Counted from the first letter of the stretch, positions 51,293 to 61,328 are shown. The stretch: DNA of 64,000 nucleotides from CAJWKT01 sp964465375 (GCA_964465375.1 CAYXIJ010000005.1:1-64000), one strand, 5' to 3'. Program-made: numbers and translations. The notes: a model not told the origin generated them from the sequence alone.

Positions 51293-51769
51293 ATGAAAGA
51301 AACCGTTTTAGATGTACTCATGTATCTTTTCGAGTGTTTTGTGGATGGCGAGGATACGCCCGAGCCCAGCAAGAACGAACTGAGAGAGGAATTGGAACAG
51401 GCGGGCTTTAGGCATCGCGAGATTGATCGTGCGCTCGAATGGCTAGATGGACTTAAGTCCCCTAAGGTCACGACTAATTCTGTTACACCCCATTTCCCGA
51501 CTCTTAGGGTATTTGACCGCTCAGAACATGAACGCCTAGACACTTCATGCCGCGGCTACTTATTGCACCTCGAACAACTCGGCATCCTCTCGCCAGTACA
51601 GCGAGAACTAGTCATTGACCGGTTACTAGCGCTTGATTCTGATGATATTGATATTGAACACATCAAGTGGGTGGTCATGATGGTTCTTTTCAGTCAACCA
51701 AGCCAACAGCAAGAATATGAACGAATGGAGGATTTAGTTTTCGCTGAAGACCCAGACTGGCTACACTGA
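51293..51769 (+). CDS. smg: Smg family protein (DUF494)
   Basis: The 158-residue Smg protein starts at ATG 51293, preceded by AAGAGGG; the longer open frame upstream is not used. The family signature is MKETVLDVLMYLFECFVDGE at the start, and the C-terminal ILSPVQRELVIDRLLALD and IKWVVMMVLFSQP. Function is unknown. The family is typically next to dprA and topA; here topA follows 57 bp downstream. Confidence 0.94.
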   Translation: MKETVLDVLMYLFECFVDGEDTPEPSKNELREELEQAGFRHREIDRALEWLDGLKSPKVTTNSVTPHFPTLRVFDRSEHERLDTSCRGYLLHLEQLGILSPVQRELVIDRLLALDSDDIDIEHIKWVVMMVLFSQPSQQQEYERMEDLVFAEDPDWLH

Positions 51770-51826
51770 CACTTATGTACCTCGGTTTAGTCGGCTAAGG
51801 CGGCCGTCGACAGCCATTGAATAGCT

Positions 51827-54160
51827 ATGAGCAAGAATCTCGTCCTAGTTGAGTCCCCCGCCAAGGGAAAAACCATCGAGAAATATCTCGGCACGGACTT
51901 TAAGGTGCTCGCCACCTATGGGCATGTTAGAGATCTGGTCTCCAAGACAGGTGCTGTGATTCCTGATCAGGGTTTCGCGATGAACTATGCAATCAGCGAG
52001 GACAGCAAAAAACAGCTCACAAAAATTACGAAAGCCGTAAAACAGGCCAGAACACTTTACCTTGCAACGGATCTTGATCGTGAGGGGGAGGCTATCGCCT
52101 GGCATATGCAGGAAATTCTCAAAGAACGTGGCCTCCTGACAGACAAAAAGGTACACCGTGTCGTCTTTAATGCTGTCACCAAGCGGGCAGTTCAGGATTC
52201 AATTAAACGTCCCAAGGTGGTCTCAGACTCACTGGTTAATGCGTACAAAGCACGCCGTGCCCTTGATCATCTCTTTGGCTTCAACCTATCGCCTCTGATG
52301 TGGGAAAAAATTGCGCCAAAACTATCTGCCGGACGTGTCCAGAGCCCAGCACTACGTCTTATTGTGGAACGTGAAGACCAGATTTCAGCATTCGAGCCTC
52401 AGGAATACTGGACTATTGGCGCTACCGCCAAACACAAGGGTGAAACCTTTAGGGCACGCCTCTCCAAGTACGAGGGGGAGAAAACAAAACAATTTTCCTT
52501 TATTGATGAGAAGACCGTCAGGGAAGTTGAGAGTTCGATTAAAGCCTCAGCTAATGGAATTCTAACTGTCGGTAAGGTAGAAAAAAAACAGAGGCAGCGT
52601 AAGCCAACTGCTCCGTTTATAACCTCCACTCTCCAGCAGGAAGCCTCACGTAAACTTGGTTTTAGTGCAAGACAAACTATGATGACAGCCCAACGACTCT
52701 ACGAAGGCATTGATGTCGGTGATGGTTCTGTAGGTCTTATCACTTACATGAGGACCGACTCGGTAACACTGGCGGACGAAGCTATAACTGAAATCAGGTC
52801 GCTGATCCAAGACCGTTATGGTACGGAGAATCTGCCGGATGAGCCTCGAACATACCAAACCAAGACCCAAAATGCCCAAGAAGCCCACGAGGCGGTTAGG
52901 CCTACATCAGTTGCCAGAACTCCGGCAGAGCTGAAAGGTCGCCTGGATTCGGATCAGCATCGGCTCTACGAACTGATATGGAAACGCACTGTTGCCTCTC
53001 AGATGAGCAACGCCATTTTCGATACCGTTGGGCTCGACATCTTCCCTGGAGAAAACCTAGAAGGGGATACAAGCTTTCGCGCAACGGGCCAAGTACTGGT
53101 GAAGCCAGGGTTCATGACAGTTTATCAGGAAGGCATGGACGACATGGCAAACGATGAACAAGACCGTATTCTGCCGCCGCTTGAGGAAGGTGACCGCCTT
53201 AATTTGAAAGTATTGTCGAGCGAACAACATTTCACCGAGCCGCCGCCACGCTACTCAGAAGCGACTCTGGTCAAAGCACTGGAAAAATGCGGTATAGGCC
53301 GACCATCCACATACGCATCCATCATCTCCACGCTCCGCAACCGAGAGTACGTAGAAATGGAAAGCCGACGATTCATACCGACAGAGCTTGGGAAGGTAGT
53401 GAGCCGCTTTCTCACGGGCAACTTTTCCCAATACGTTGATTACGAATTCACAGCGAAAATGGAAAACGACCTTGACGCTATTTCAAGAGGGGAAGGTGAC
53501 TGGGTCCCTTTACTCAAAGAATTCTGGGAACCGTTTCATAATCAAATCGAGCATGCCAGAAAAACACTTACGCGCATGGATCAGGCACGATCTTTAGGTG
53601 ATGATCCTAAAAGTGGTCGCCCAATGACTGTGAGAATGGCTCGCTACGGACCGGTCATTCAGATCGGCACAAAAGATGACGAAGAAAAGCCATTATTTGC
53701 GGGCCTACGTCCGGGGCAAAAAATGGACACCATCACCCGCGATGAGGCATTGGCTCTGTTCAATTTACCCAGGGACTTGGGTGAAACACCTGACGGTGAA
53801 CCTGTCTCAGCCAACATCGGACGATTCGGGCCATACGTGCGCTATGGCAACAAATTTGTATCTATTAAAGACGATGATCCTTATACGATCGCTTTACCGC
53901 GTGCACTTGAGCTTATCGAAGAGAAAAAAATATTTGACGCCAATCGAATCATTCAGGATTTCTCGAATGCGGGTATCCAGATACTCAATGGCCGTTACGG
54001 CCCATACATAACAAATAAAAAAAAGAATGCCAAAGTCCCTAAGGAAAAAGATCCAAAATCCTTAACACTTGCTGAATGTGAGCAAATACTTGAAGCTGCA
54101 CCTGAACGCGGTGCGCGCCGATCCAAAAAAAAGGTAAAGAAAAAAAAGAAAACAACTTGA
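51827..54160 (+). CDS. topA: DNA topoisomerase I (type IA)
   Basis: TopA relaxes negative supercoils behind polymerases. The toprim domain has LVLVESPAKGKTIEKYLG and DLDREGEAIAWH. The catalytic Tyr is residue 307 in GLITYMRTDS. The core continues to about residue 575, followed by topoisomerase C-terminal repeat modules (for example GRFGPYVRYGNKFVSI and GRYGPYITNKKKN), and a Lys-rich tail. The protein is 777 residues and lacks the cysteine zinc ribbons of E. coli TopA (865 residues), resembling the form found in alpha-type bacteria. Confidence 0.96.
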   Translation: MSKNLVLVESPAKGKTIEKYLGTDFKVLATYGHVRDLVSKTGAVIPDQGFAMNYAISEDSKKQLTKITKAVKQARTLYLATDLDREGEAIAWHMQEILKERGLLTDKKVHRVVFNAVTKRAVQDSIKRPKVVSDSLVNAYKARRALDHLFGFNLSPLMWEKIAPKLSAGRVQSPALRLIVEREDQISAFEPQEYWTIGATAKHKGETFRARLSKYEGEKTKQFSFIDEKTVREVESSIKASANGILTVGKVEKKQRQRKPTAPFITSTLQQEASRKLGFSARQTMMTAQRLYEGIDVGDGSVGLITYMRTDSVTLADEAITEIRSLIQDRYGTENLPDEPRTYQTKTQNAQEAHEAVRPTSVARTPAELKGRLDSDQHRLYELIWKRTVASQMSNAIFDTVGLDIFPGENLEGDTSFRATGQVLVKPGFMTVYQEGMDDMANDEQDRILPPLEEGDRLNLKVLSSEQHFTEPPPRYSEATLVKALEKCGIGRPSTYASIISTLRNREYVEMESRRFIPTELGKVVSRFLTGNFSQYVDYEFTAKMENDLDAISRGEGDWVPLLKEFWEPFHNQIEHARKTLTRMDQARSLGDDPKSGRPMTVRMARYGPVIQIGTKDDEEKPLFAGLRPGQKMDTITRDEALALFNLPRDLGETPDGEPVSANIGRFGPYVRYGNKFVSIKDDDPYTIALPRALELIEEKKIFDANRIIQDFSNAGIQILNGRYGPYITNKKKNAKVPKEKDPKSLTLAECEQILEAAPERGARRSKKKVKKKKKTT

Positions 54161-54254
54161 CCGTAAGACATATCCACCACAACCAGGGACTAGTGTCACG
54201 ATTGATATTTAGTCATCACGATGAAACGCGGCCTGCATAAAGAGAATCGTCACT

Positions 54255-54809
54255 GTGTATGATTTTCACATAAATCACGCTGCCCGGGCACTTGCTGCGG
54301 GAGGTGTAGTGGCATATCCAACCGAAGCCGTATTTGGAATTGGCTGTCTGCCTTTTCACCGTGCTGCCGCAAACCGAATTCTGGCTATGAAAAACAGGCC
54401 CTGGCAAAAAGGAATGATCCTCATCGCGGCCGACTTAGCCCAAATTGAACAGTTGATTGTTCTTCCCAAAAGCCATCTTAGCAATGAAATTCTCTCCAGC
54501 TGGCCTGGTCCTGTTACATGGGTACTTTCAACGCGCTTGGCGACACCAGAATGGATCACCGGCGGTAGAAATACCATTGCCGTACGTGTGACTGATCACC
54601 CCATTACACGCAAGCTTTGCCAGCGCGTAGAGAGCCCCCTAATTTCTACGAGTGCCAATCGGGGTAACTGTCCACCATTGAAACGTGCGATGCAGGTGCA
54701 CGCAACCTTCGGCTCGGAACTTGATTATGTAGTACCTGGATCCCCTGGCCCACTTACCAAACCTACAGTCATCAGAGATGGAAAAACCGGGAACATTCTT
54801 CGGGCTTGA
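54255..54809 (+). CDS. tsaC: L-threonylcarbamoyladenylate synthase
   Basis: TsaC makes threonylcarbamoyl-AMP for the t6A37 modification of tRNAs reading ANN codons. The 184 residues start at GTG 54255. Family blocks are GGVVAYPTEAVFGIGCLPF, the KNRPWQKGMIL loop, SSWPGPVTWVL, and SPLISTSANRGN. The neighbours topA (upstream) and aroE (downstream) match the usual topA-tsaC-aroE order, although hemF is missing between tsaC and aroE. Confidence 0.95.
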   Translation: MYDFHINHAARALAAGGVVAYPTEAVFGIGCLPFHRAAANRILAMKNRPWQKGMILIAADLAQIEQLIVLPKSHLSNEILSSWPGPVTWVLSTRLATPEWITGGRNTIAVRVTDHPITRKLCQRVESPLISTSANRGNCPPLKRAMQVHATFGSELDYVVPGSPGPLTKPTVIRDGKTGNILRA

Positions 54810-54903
54810 TCATTTTTCCACATTTTCCGGTCTGACTCGAACAATATGGAAAAGGTACCCAAAACGGCGGAAAATCCAGATATGGAACTTGATGAGACGC
54901 CCC

Positions 54904-55749
54904 ATGAAAAGTAGTGAGCAAATAGCCCTCAGTCGATACGCAGTAATTGGCTATCCCGTGGAACACAGTCTTTCGCCGATCATTCACAAATTATTTGCTG
55001 ATCAATCCGGTGAAAAAATGACCTACGAACTCATCGATGCAGCACCAGCTCACTTTGAAGAGGCTGTCAAACATTTCAAGGCGGCTGGAGGACAAGGACT
55101 TAATGTTACGGTTCCTCACAAAGAATCTGCCTTCCGATTATCAGATGAAACCGGCCCAGAAGGAACTCGAGCGGGCGCTGTTAATACATTAAGTTTCTTG
55201 CCCGACGGGCGTATTCGCGGAGATAACACTGATGGAATTGGAATCATCCAAGACCTTACCGTCAACCACAACCATTCCCTGACGGGAATGCGGATTTTGA
55301 TTTTAGGTGCTGGTGGAGCCACACGGGGTATTTTGGGGCCCTTGCTGGATGCGCTGCCAAATGAGTTAGTCGTTGCAAACCGCACAATCGACCGTGCCCA
55401 CCAATTAGTTAAACACGTCAGTGATGACAGTAATACCTTCTTGCATGCCTGTTCTTTTGAGGAACTGAAAGGTATGGATCCGTTTGATTTACTCATTAAC
55501 GCTACTTCTGCGGGATTGAAAGGGGAAATCCTGCCCTTCCCAACAGATTGCGCAGGACCGAAAAGCTTTTGCTACGATTTGTCTTACAGTGAAAAAGAAA
55601 CGCCCTTCCTCGCTTGGGCCCGACAGTGTTCAGTGAAAAAAACCAGCTCGGGTTGGGGTATGTTGGTAGAGCAAGCTGCTGAATCATTCCTCATCTGGAA
55701 GGGTTTCCGACCTGAAACCGGGCCAGCTTTGAAAAATGCCCCCTGCTAG
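54904..55749 (+). CDS. aroE: shikimate dehydrogenase (NADP)
   Basis: AroE reduces 3-dehydroshikimate in aromatic amino acid synthesis. I choose ATG 54904, which begins the family N-terminus (SRYAVIGYPVEHSLSP); the frame is open earlier but overlaps tsaC. This gives 281 residues. Key motifs are NVTVPHKE (Lys), GDNTDGIG, LILGAGGATRG and NATSAGL, with QAAESFLIWKG at the end. Its stop and the glutathione reductase stop, on the other strand, share the palindrome CTAG at 55746-55749. Confidence 0.95.
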   Translation: MKSSEQIALSRYAVIGYPVEHSLSPIIHKLFADQSGEKMTYELIDAAPAHFEEAVKHFKAAGGQGLNVTVPHKESAFRLSDETGPEGTRAGAVNTLSFLPDGRIRGDNTDGIGIIQDLTVNHNHSLTGMRILILGAGGATRGILGPLLDALPNELVVANRTIDRAHQLVKHVSDDSNTFLHACSFEELKGMDPFDLLINATSAGLKGEILPFPTDCAGPKSFCYDLSYSEKETPFLAWARQCSVKKTSSGWGMLVEQAAESFLIWKGFRPETGPALKNAPC

Positions 55750-57092
55750 CGCATAAGTACTAATTCCTCAGAGCCCGTCGGATGAACGGCTACGGTATCG
55801 TCGAGATCACACTTTCGGGCTCCCATGGATATTGCCACGGCAAACCCCTGAATCATTTCATCGGCGCCCGCACCAACTACGTGACAACCCACCACACGCT
55901 CCTCTTCGCCAACGGTCACCAATTTCATGGCATTAAGCGGTTTGTCGGTTGTTAAAGCATTATACATGGGAACAAATTCTGACTTGTAAGCGCGCACCGG
56001 GCTGTTTTTATAGTGCTCCCTAGCCTCTTTTTCGGATAAACCCACTGTTCCAACAGGAGGATGAGAAAAAATAACTGAAGCAATATTTTCATAGCTCAAG
56101 TGTCGGTCAGTTTGGCCCCCAAAAACACGATCTGCAAGACGTCTCCCCGCTGCAATGGCAACAGGAGTAAGCTCTGCCATGCCGGTCACATCCCCAATGG
56201 CATAGATCCCATCAACACTCGTATTCTGATACTTATCCACCAATATATATCCCTGATCATCGAGTTCGATTCCGGTTGAATCGATCTCCAAATTTCCTGT
56301 GTTTGGAGTTCGGCCAATTGCCCACAGAACACACTGAAATCCCTTGAAGTGGCGTCCATCCTTTGTGTTGAGTATCAATCCATCCCCTGCTTCCACTGCA
56401 TCTGGGGTGGCCTCCGTCACCAACTTAATGCCCTGGGCCTGCATATCAGCCATAACCCTTTCTGAAATCATTTCGTCGAAAGAGCGGAGCACCCGATTGA
56501 ATCGCATGAACAAGCTAACCTCGCTACCCAAGGCTTTAAAAACTCCGGCTAATTCCATAGCAATGTATCCGCTTCCCACAATTGCGACCCGTGGCGGTAA
56601 TTCCTCCAAATCAAAAAAACCGTCCGATGTAATACCGTAGCTTGCCCCAGGAATGTCAGGAACCCTAGGGTAACCTCCAGTAGCAACCACGATATGTGCC
56701 CCACGATATGTATTGCCTTGGGCATCAACAATCTTGTTTTTACTGTGAAAACGAGCAGGGCTACGGACTAAGTCAATACATTTATTTTCCAAGTTGCTTT
56801 GATATATCTCGGATAATCTATTTACATATGCATCCCGGCCTAACTTGAGTGCTAACCAATCATGTTTTTTAGCTGTGACATGAAAACCGTATTGGGCTGC
56901 GTCTTCAACAGCATGAGCAATCTGCGCGGCATTCCACATCACTTTTTTCGGGACACAGCCAACGTTTACGCAAGTACCACCAAGTGCCCCCTGTTCAAAA
57001 ACCACCGTACGGGCTCCATGCTCCTTTGCGCGCTGGGCCGAGGCAAGACCTCCACTGCCACCGCCCAAAACAATTAAATCATACGTTTTCAT
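55746..57092 (-). CDS. gor: glutathione-disulfide reductase
   Basis: Gor keeps glutathione reduced with NADPH and FAD. I choose ATG 57092 (MKTYDLIVLGGGSGG; AAGG upstream), giving 448 residues, close to the E. coli 450. The redox pair is in GGTCVNVGCVPKKVMW, the NADPH fold is VAIVGSGYIAMELAG followed by the Arg-containing FMRFNRVLRSFD typical of NADPH use, and the C-terminal active site is HPTGSEELVLMR. It diverges from prlC. Confidence 0.95.
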   Translation of the reverse strand: MKTYDLIVLGGGSGGLASAQRAKEHGARTVVFEQGALGGTCVNVGCVPKKVMWNAAQIAHAVEDAAQYGFHVTAKKHDWLALKLGRDAYVNRLSEIYQSNLENKCIDLVRSPARFHSKNKIVDAQGNTYRGAHIVVATGGYPRVPDIPGASYGITSDGFFDLEELPPRVAIVGSGYIAMELAGVFKALGSEVSLFMRFNRVLRSFDEMISERVMADMQAQGIKLVTEATPDAVEAGDGLILNTKDGRHFKGFQCVLWAIGRTPNTGNLEIDSTGIELDDQGYILVDKYQNTSVDGIYAIGDVTGMAELTPVAIAAGRRLADRVFGGQTDRHLSYENIASVIFSHPPVGTVGLSEKEAREHYKNSPVRAYKSEFVPMYNALTTDKPLNAMKLVTVGEEERVVGCHVVGAGADEMIQGFAVAISMGARKCDLDDTVAVHPTGSEELVLMR

Positions 57093-57204
57093 TGAAAAGA
57101 CCTTGTAACCTCTGCGCAAAGAGCTTAACAGGACGGAGGCTTGCTCACCGCCCCGAAAGTTCAGCAGTGTGCTAGATTCCGTTTTTTAGTTGTAGACAAT
57201 AACG

Positions 57205-59268
57205 ATGACGGACAGCGAAAAGTTCATTTCAAATTCGACAAATCCGCTCTTAAGCCGAAACGGACTACCAAGATTCTCCGCAATTAAAGCTGAACACATC
57301 AAACCGGCACTGAAACATGTTCTTCGACAACAACGACATACTTTGAAAAAACTAGAGCAATCGGACACCCATTCTTTCGAATGGGCACTCCATTTGGAGC
57401 ACCTTCAGGAAGAAGTCGGCAGAATCTGGGGACTCGTCTCACATCTTAACGCTGTACTGTCTAGCCCTAAATTTCGAGATGCATATAATGAATGTCTGCC
57501 GATGATCACGGACTTCAGGAGCGAGCTAAGTCAAAACAAATTGCTCTATTCAGGGTTTCTACAACTTGAGAAGCAGCTTGGCCCAAAAGATGCCCAAGCA
57601 AAATTGCAGCTCGTCACTCATACATTGCGGAATTTTCGCCTTGGCGGCGTGGGGCTTCCTGAAAAATCAAAAAAGAGATTTAAGGCCATAATGCAGGAAC
57701 TTGCTAAGAGGCAGGCAACATTTGAGCAAAATATTATGGACGCGACCGACGCGTTTCAGTATCACACTGAAGAACAAAAGGTGCTAGCTGGAATACCCGA
57801 GGTGATCTTAGGTCGTGCGAAGAAAGCTGCCAAAGACAAGAATCTCAAAGGCTGGGCTCTACCCTTAGACCCCCCGACATACGCGGCGGTGATGACGCAC
57901 GCCCAATCACGGGAGTTAAGGGAATTATATTACCGAGCATGGGTAACTCGCGCTTCTGATCAAGGTCCCCATGCTCAACAATGGGATAATCGCCCGCTTA
58001 TCGAAAAGATTCTCGGCCTTCGTCATGAAGCAGCCTTGTTATTGGGCTTTGGTGACTACTCAGAACTTTCTCTTGATACCAAAATGGCTGTTTCGCCTAG
58101 CGAGGTCATGGGGTTTCTGAAAGATCTCTCCCTGAAAAGCCGGCCAGTAGCAGAGAAGGAATTTGCCGAGCTTACCGACTATGCTGGAGAAAAGCTTTCT
58201 GCGTGGGATATCTCATTTTATGCCGAACAGTTAAAACAAGACCGTTTCCATTTGGCAGAAGATGAATTACGTCCCTTTTTCCCTTTGCCCAAAGTTCAAT
58301 CGGGTTTGTTTAGGGTTGCGGAACATCTGTTTGGATTGAAGATCAAGCCAAAAAAAGGCGTGGATACCTGGCATCCAACTGTAACCTTCTACGAAATTCA
58401 GGAGAAAGATGGCAAGCTTGTCGGTGGATTTTTTGCTGATCTTTACGCTCGGCCCAATAAGCGCGGTGGCGCCTGGATGGATGAATGCTTGGTGAAATCC
58501 AAATTACAGGGACTAAACCAAAAACCAGTAGCTCATCTTGTATGTAACTTTAATCCACCGGTCGGAAGTGATCCCTCACTGCTTACCCATCAGGAGGTTA
58601 CTACCCTATTTCATGAGTTTGGGCACAGCCTGCACCATCTGCTGACTGAAGTTGACTATCCCTCGTTGTCTGGAATTAACGGAGTAGCCTGGGATGCGGT
58701 AGAGCTTCCTAGTCAATTTCTTGAAAATTACGCTTGGCTTCCAAAGGTTTTACCCTGGATATCGAGCCACTATGAAACCGGCAAGCCATTGCCAACAAAC
58801 AAGCTTGAAAAACTGAATGCATCAAGAACCTTTTTATCAGGCCTTAGCATGGCCCGCCAGTTGGAATTTGCGTTGTTCGATTTCCGCATTCACATGGAAT
58901 ACGATTCATCCATTGGATCACAGGTTGAAAAAATCCTAGCAGAAGTACGAGATGAGGTATCTGTCTTAGAGTCGCCTTCTTATAATCGCTTCGCAAATTC
59001 ATTTTCCCATATTTTCGGGGGGGGATATGCAGCTGGCTACTACAGTTACAAGTGGGCTGAAGTGCTGGCCGCAGATGCTTTCTCAGCTTTCGAAGAACAA
59101 GGAAACTTTGACTTAGATACTGCGGAACGCTTTCGCCGGTGCATTCTTGCCGTTGGCGGCACCCGTAATGCGCTGGATGCTTTTGTGGATTTCCGAAGCA
59201 GGCCCCCCAGCCTTGAGCCTCTTCTGCGTCAAAACGGGATCGATTCTGCTGGGATAGTAGCTACATGA
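57205..59268 (+). CDS. prlC: oligopeptidase A (M3 metallopeptidase)
   Basis: PrlC is a cytosolic zinc peptidase degrading short peptides and signal peptides. The 687 residues end with the M3 zinc motif HEFGHSLHHLL and the downstream VELPSQFLENY, and an N-terminal helical domain with LPRFSAIKAEHIKPAL. The length is near the 680 of the E. coli protein. The ribosome binding site before ATG 57205 is weak. The end overlaps the xthA start by 4 nt (ATGA). Confidence 0.95.
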   Translation: MTDSEKFISNSTNPLLSRNGLPRFSAIKAEHIKPALKHVLRQQRHTLKKLEQSDTHSFEWALHLEHLQEEVGRIWGLVSHLNAVLSSPKFRDAYNECLPMITDFRSELSQNKLLYSGFLQLEKQLGPKDAQAKLQLVTHTLRNFRLGGVGLPEKSKKRFKAIMQELAKRQATFEQNIMDATDAFQYHTEEQKVLAGIPEVILGRAKKAAKDKNLKGWALPLDPPTYAAVMTHAQSRELRELYYRAWVTRASDQGPHAQQWDNRPLIEKILGLRHEAALLLGFGDYSELSLDTKMAVSPSEVMGFLKDLSLKSRPVAEKEFAELTDYAGEKLSAWDISFYAEQLKQDRFHLAEDELRPFFPLPKVQSGLFRVAEHLFGLKIKPKKGVDTWHPTVTFYEIQEKDGKLVGGFFADLYARPNKRGGAWMDECLVKSKLQGLNQKPVAHLVCNFNPPVGSDPSLLTHQEVTTLFHEFGHSLHHLLTEVDYPSLSGINGVAWDAVELPSQFLENYAWLPKVLPWISSHYETGKPLPTNKLEKLNASRTFLSGLSMARQLEFALFDFRIHMEYDSSIGSQVEKILAEVRDEVSVLESPSYNRFANSFSHIFGGGYAAGYYSYKWAEVLAADAFSAFEEQGNFDLDTAERFRRCILAVGGTRNALDAFVDFRSRPPSLEPLLRQNGIDSAGIVAT

Positions 59269-60032
59269 AGATAGCCACTTGGAACGTAAACAGTCTTCGC
59301 GTTCGTTTGGAGCAGGTGTGCGATTGGCTTGGTAAGGTTAAGCCAGACTTTTTAGCGCTCCAAGAAACAAAACTCACCGACGAGAATTTCCCATCCGCTG
59401 CCTTTGAGGCACTCGGCTACCAAGCTTTGTTCAGTGGACAACCAACTTACAACGGCGTTGCTCTGATCAGCCGTGAAACTCCCACAGATGTGCTGACAAG
59501 CCTTGAAGGGATGCAAGATCCCCAGCGTCGCGTTCTCGGAGCAACCTATGGTAAGACAAGGATACTCAATCTCTATGTTCCTAACGGTCAGAGCATTGAT
59601 AGCGAAAAATATCAATATAAATTGCAATGGCTTAAAAAACTGGGTCTTCAGCTATCGGATGACCTTTCGCATTACGAGCAGCTAGTTGTATTAGGGGACT
59701 TTAATATCGCCCCTGAAGATGACGATGTACATGACCCGGCGGCTTGGGAAGGTGGCGTTCTTGTCAGTCCCCCGGAGCGTGCAGCTTTAGAGCGTATCAA
59801 AAAACTTGGACTCACCGATGTATTTCGATTATTTGATCAGAAAGATGAGAGTTTCAGCTGGTGGGATTATCGGGCTGCGGCCTTTCGCCGCAATCGGGGG
59901 CTTAGAATTGATCTAATACTGGCCTCCAAAAGCCTGAGTCAAGCCTGCAGTTCCTGCAGGATAGATACCGAGCCGAGAAAACTTGAGCGGCCATCCGATC
60001 ACACGCCTGTTATTGCGGAATTCTCTCTCTAG
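59265..60032 (+). CDS. xthA: exodeoxyribonuclease III (paralog 2)
   Basis: The typical ExoIII/AP endonuclease, 255 residues. Motifs are WNVNSLRVRLEQV, LQETKL (Glu34), LYVPNG, VLGDFNIAPEDDDVHDP, FSWWDYRAAAFRRNRGLRIDL and PSDHTPVIAEF. It is translationally coupled to prlC. Compared with the paralog at 9.3 kb it has the standard NVNS and DDVHDP forms and is probably the main housekeeping enzyme. Confidence 0.95.
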   Translation: MKIATWNVNSLRVRLEQVCDWLGKVKPDFLALQETKLTDENFPSAAFEALGYQALFSGQPTYNGVALISRETPTDVLTSLEGMQDPQRRVLGATYGKTRILNLYVPNGQSIDSEKYQYKLQWLKKLGLQLSDDLSHYEQLVVLGDFNIAPEDDDVHDPAAWEGGVLVSPPERAALERIKKLGLTDVFRLFDQKDESFSWWDYRAAAFRRNRGLRIDLILASKSLSQACSSCRIDTEPRKLERPSDHTPVIAEFSL

Positions 60033-60089
60033 CGACAGCAGAAAAAAGACAACACCCCACCCTCTCGGAAGGACAGAAAAATTTCTTTC

Positions 60090-61328
60090 TTATTTGGCCA
60101 AAAGAAATGTTTTTCTAAGGGGGAAAAGAATGCTTACCAGAATGATATTCATCAAACCATGTGTAACGAGAATCTGGGACACAAGAAGAGATGAATCAAC
60201 AAGACCAGTAAAAAAGATCACCATTAGCAAACCGGCGCGTACTAACTCGATCAGGCTCGATCCCTGTACATTCTCAAGCATCATGGAAACACTTGTCATT
60301 GAGACTACCAAAATTGTGCCCAACAAAACTGTTTCCATGTAACCTTGGCTATCCAATGTAAAAAACGTCACGAGCGCGATTACATTAAGGAAAAAGAACT
60401 GAACAAGCCCATATGCTTTTACATTCCCAGAAATAACGGGATCATATTTTTTGAAGTTATCCAAACTATTTATTTTTTTGGGAAACCTTTTTTCTGCATC
60501 AGCCGGCCTCCAGCTTGTGTCTGAAAACCAAACTTTTACCTTATCTTTGGCTGATTTTGTATAGATTGTGTCTCTTATCATCTGATGAAAAATTTCTATA
60601 TTGGCCCAGACCGGATTCCAACTATGAAGCGGTTTTACAGTCCCGTACACGGGACTTAGGTCGGCCTTCTCCTCAATAAAGGTCCCAAAAATCCTGTCCC
60701 AAAGAATAAAAACACCCCCGTAATTGGCATCAATATATTCCTGATTCTGAGCATGATGGACACGATGATTTGAAGGAGTTACAAAAACTGCCTCAAAGAG
60801 GCCTAGTTTCGGTACATGTTCGGTATGGACCCAGAATTGATAAAGAAGGTTAAGCGCACCCACTGTCACAAATACCTCTGCTGGTACCCCCAGTACAAAC
60901 ATTGGGACAAAAAATATCCACTTCCATAGGAAACCTGAGCTTGTCTGTCTCAGCGCTGTCGACAAATTGAATTCTTCACCTTGATGGTGAACCACATGGG
61001 TTGCCCAAAGTACCTTAATTTCGTGATGGAGTCTGTGCATCCAGTAATAGGTAAGATCATAAAGCACGAAAGCAACCATCCACGTCATCCAGCTTTCCGT
61101 AGGCATGAGTGTCAAGTTTAGATGACTGGCTGCGTACGCAAATATTGCGCCTTGAAAACCCAAATTTAACATGGGCGGCAATCGGCTAATCATGCCAAGG
61201 GAGACACTTGCAAAAGTATCATTCAGCCTATAGGTATTATTACCGGTAAAAAGGCCAAACAAATACTCACACAGTATCAAGAAAAAGAAAACCGGTATTG
61301 CTAAAGCAATTAAATAGGAAGTGTCCAT
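60090..61328 (-). CDS. sterol desaturase family / fatty acid hydroxylase membrane protein
   Basis: A 412-residue integral-membrane di-iron protein. Histidine clusters are HRLHH (98-102), HVVHH (111-115), WVHTEH (near 168-171) and HRVHH (188-192), the fatty-acid-hydroxylase pattern. There is an extra C-terminal membrane region after about residue 305 with four more helices. This layout resembles the alkylglycerol monooxygenase-like branch and bacterial sterol-desaturase family proteins. The real substrate is unknown. It is the last of three leftward genes, with the reductase 81 bp upstream. Confidence 0.87.
   Translation of the reverse strand: MDTSYLIALAIPVFFFLILCEYLFGLFTGNNTYRLNDTFASVSLGMISRLPPMLNLGFQGAIFAYAASHLNLTLMPTESWMTWMVAFVLYDLTYYWMHRLHHEIKVLWATHVVHHQGEEFNLSTALRQTSSGFLWKWIFFVPMFVLGVPAEVFVTVGALNLLYQFWVHTEHVPKLGLFEAVFVTPSNHRVHHAQNQEYIDANYGGVFILWDRIFGTFIEEKADLSPVYGTVKPLHSWNPVWANIEIFHQMIRDTIYTKSAKDKVKVWFSDTSWRPADAEKRFPKKINSLDNFKKYDPVISGNVKAYGLVQFFFLNVIALVTFFTLDSQGYMETVLLGTILVVSMTSVSMMLENVQGSSLIELVRAGLLMVIFFTGLVDSSLLVSQILVTHGLMNIILVSILFPLRKTFLLAK

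Noticed and set aside
51052..51543. 163-codon leftward frame across the smg start
   Set aside because: Its composition (Ser/Arg-rich) is that of an antisense shadow of smg, and no motif is visible.
54846..54914. 22-codon frame just before aroE that ends over the aroE start
   Set aside because: Its overlap with the aroE ATG could suggest a leader peptide, but there is no Shine-Dalgarno and no codon run pointing to attenuation.
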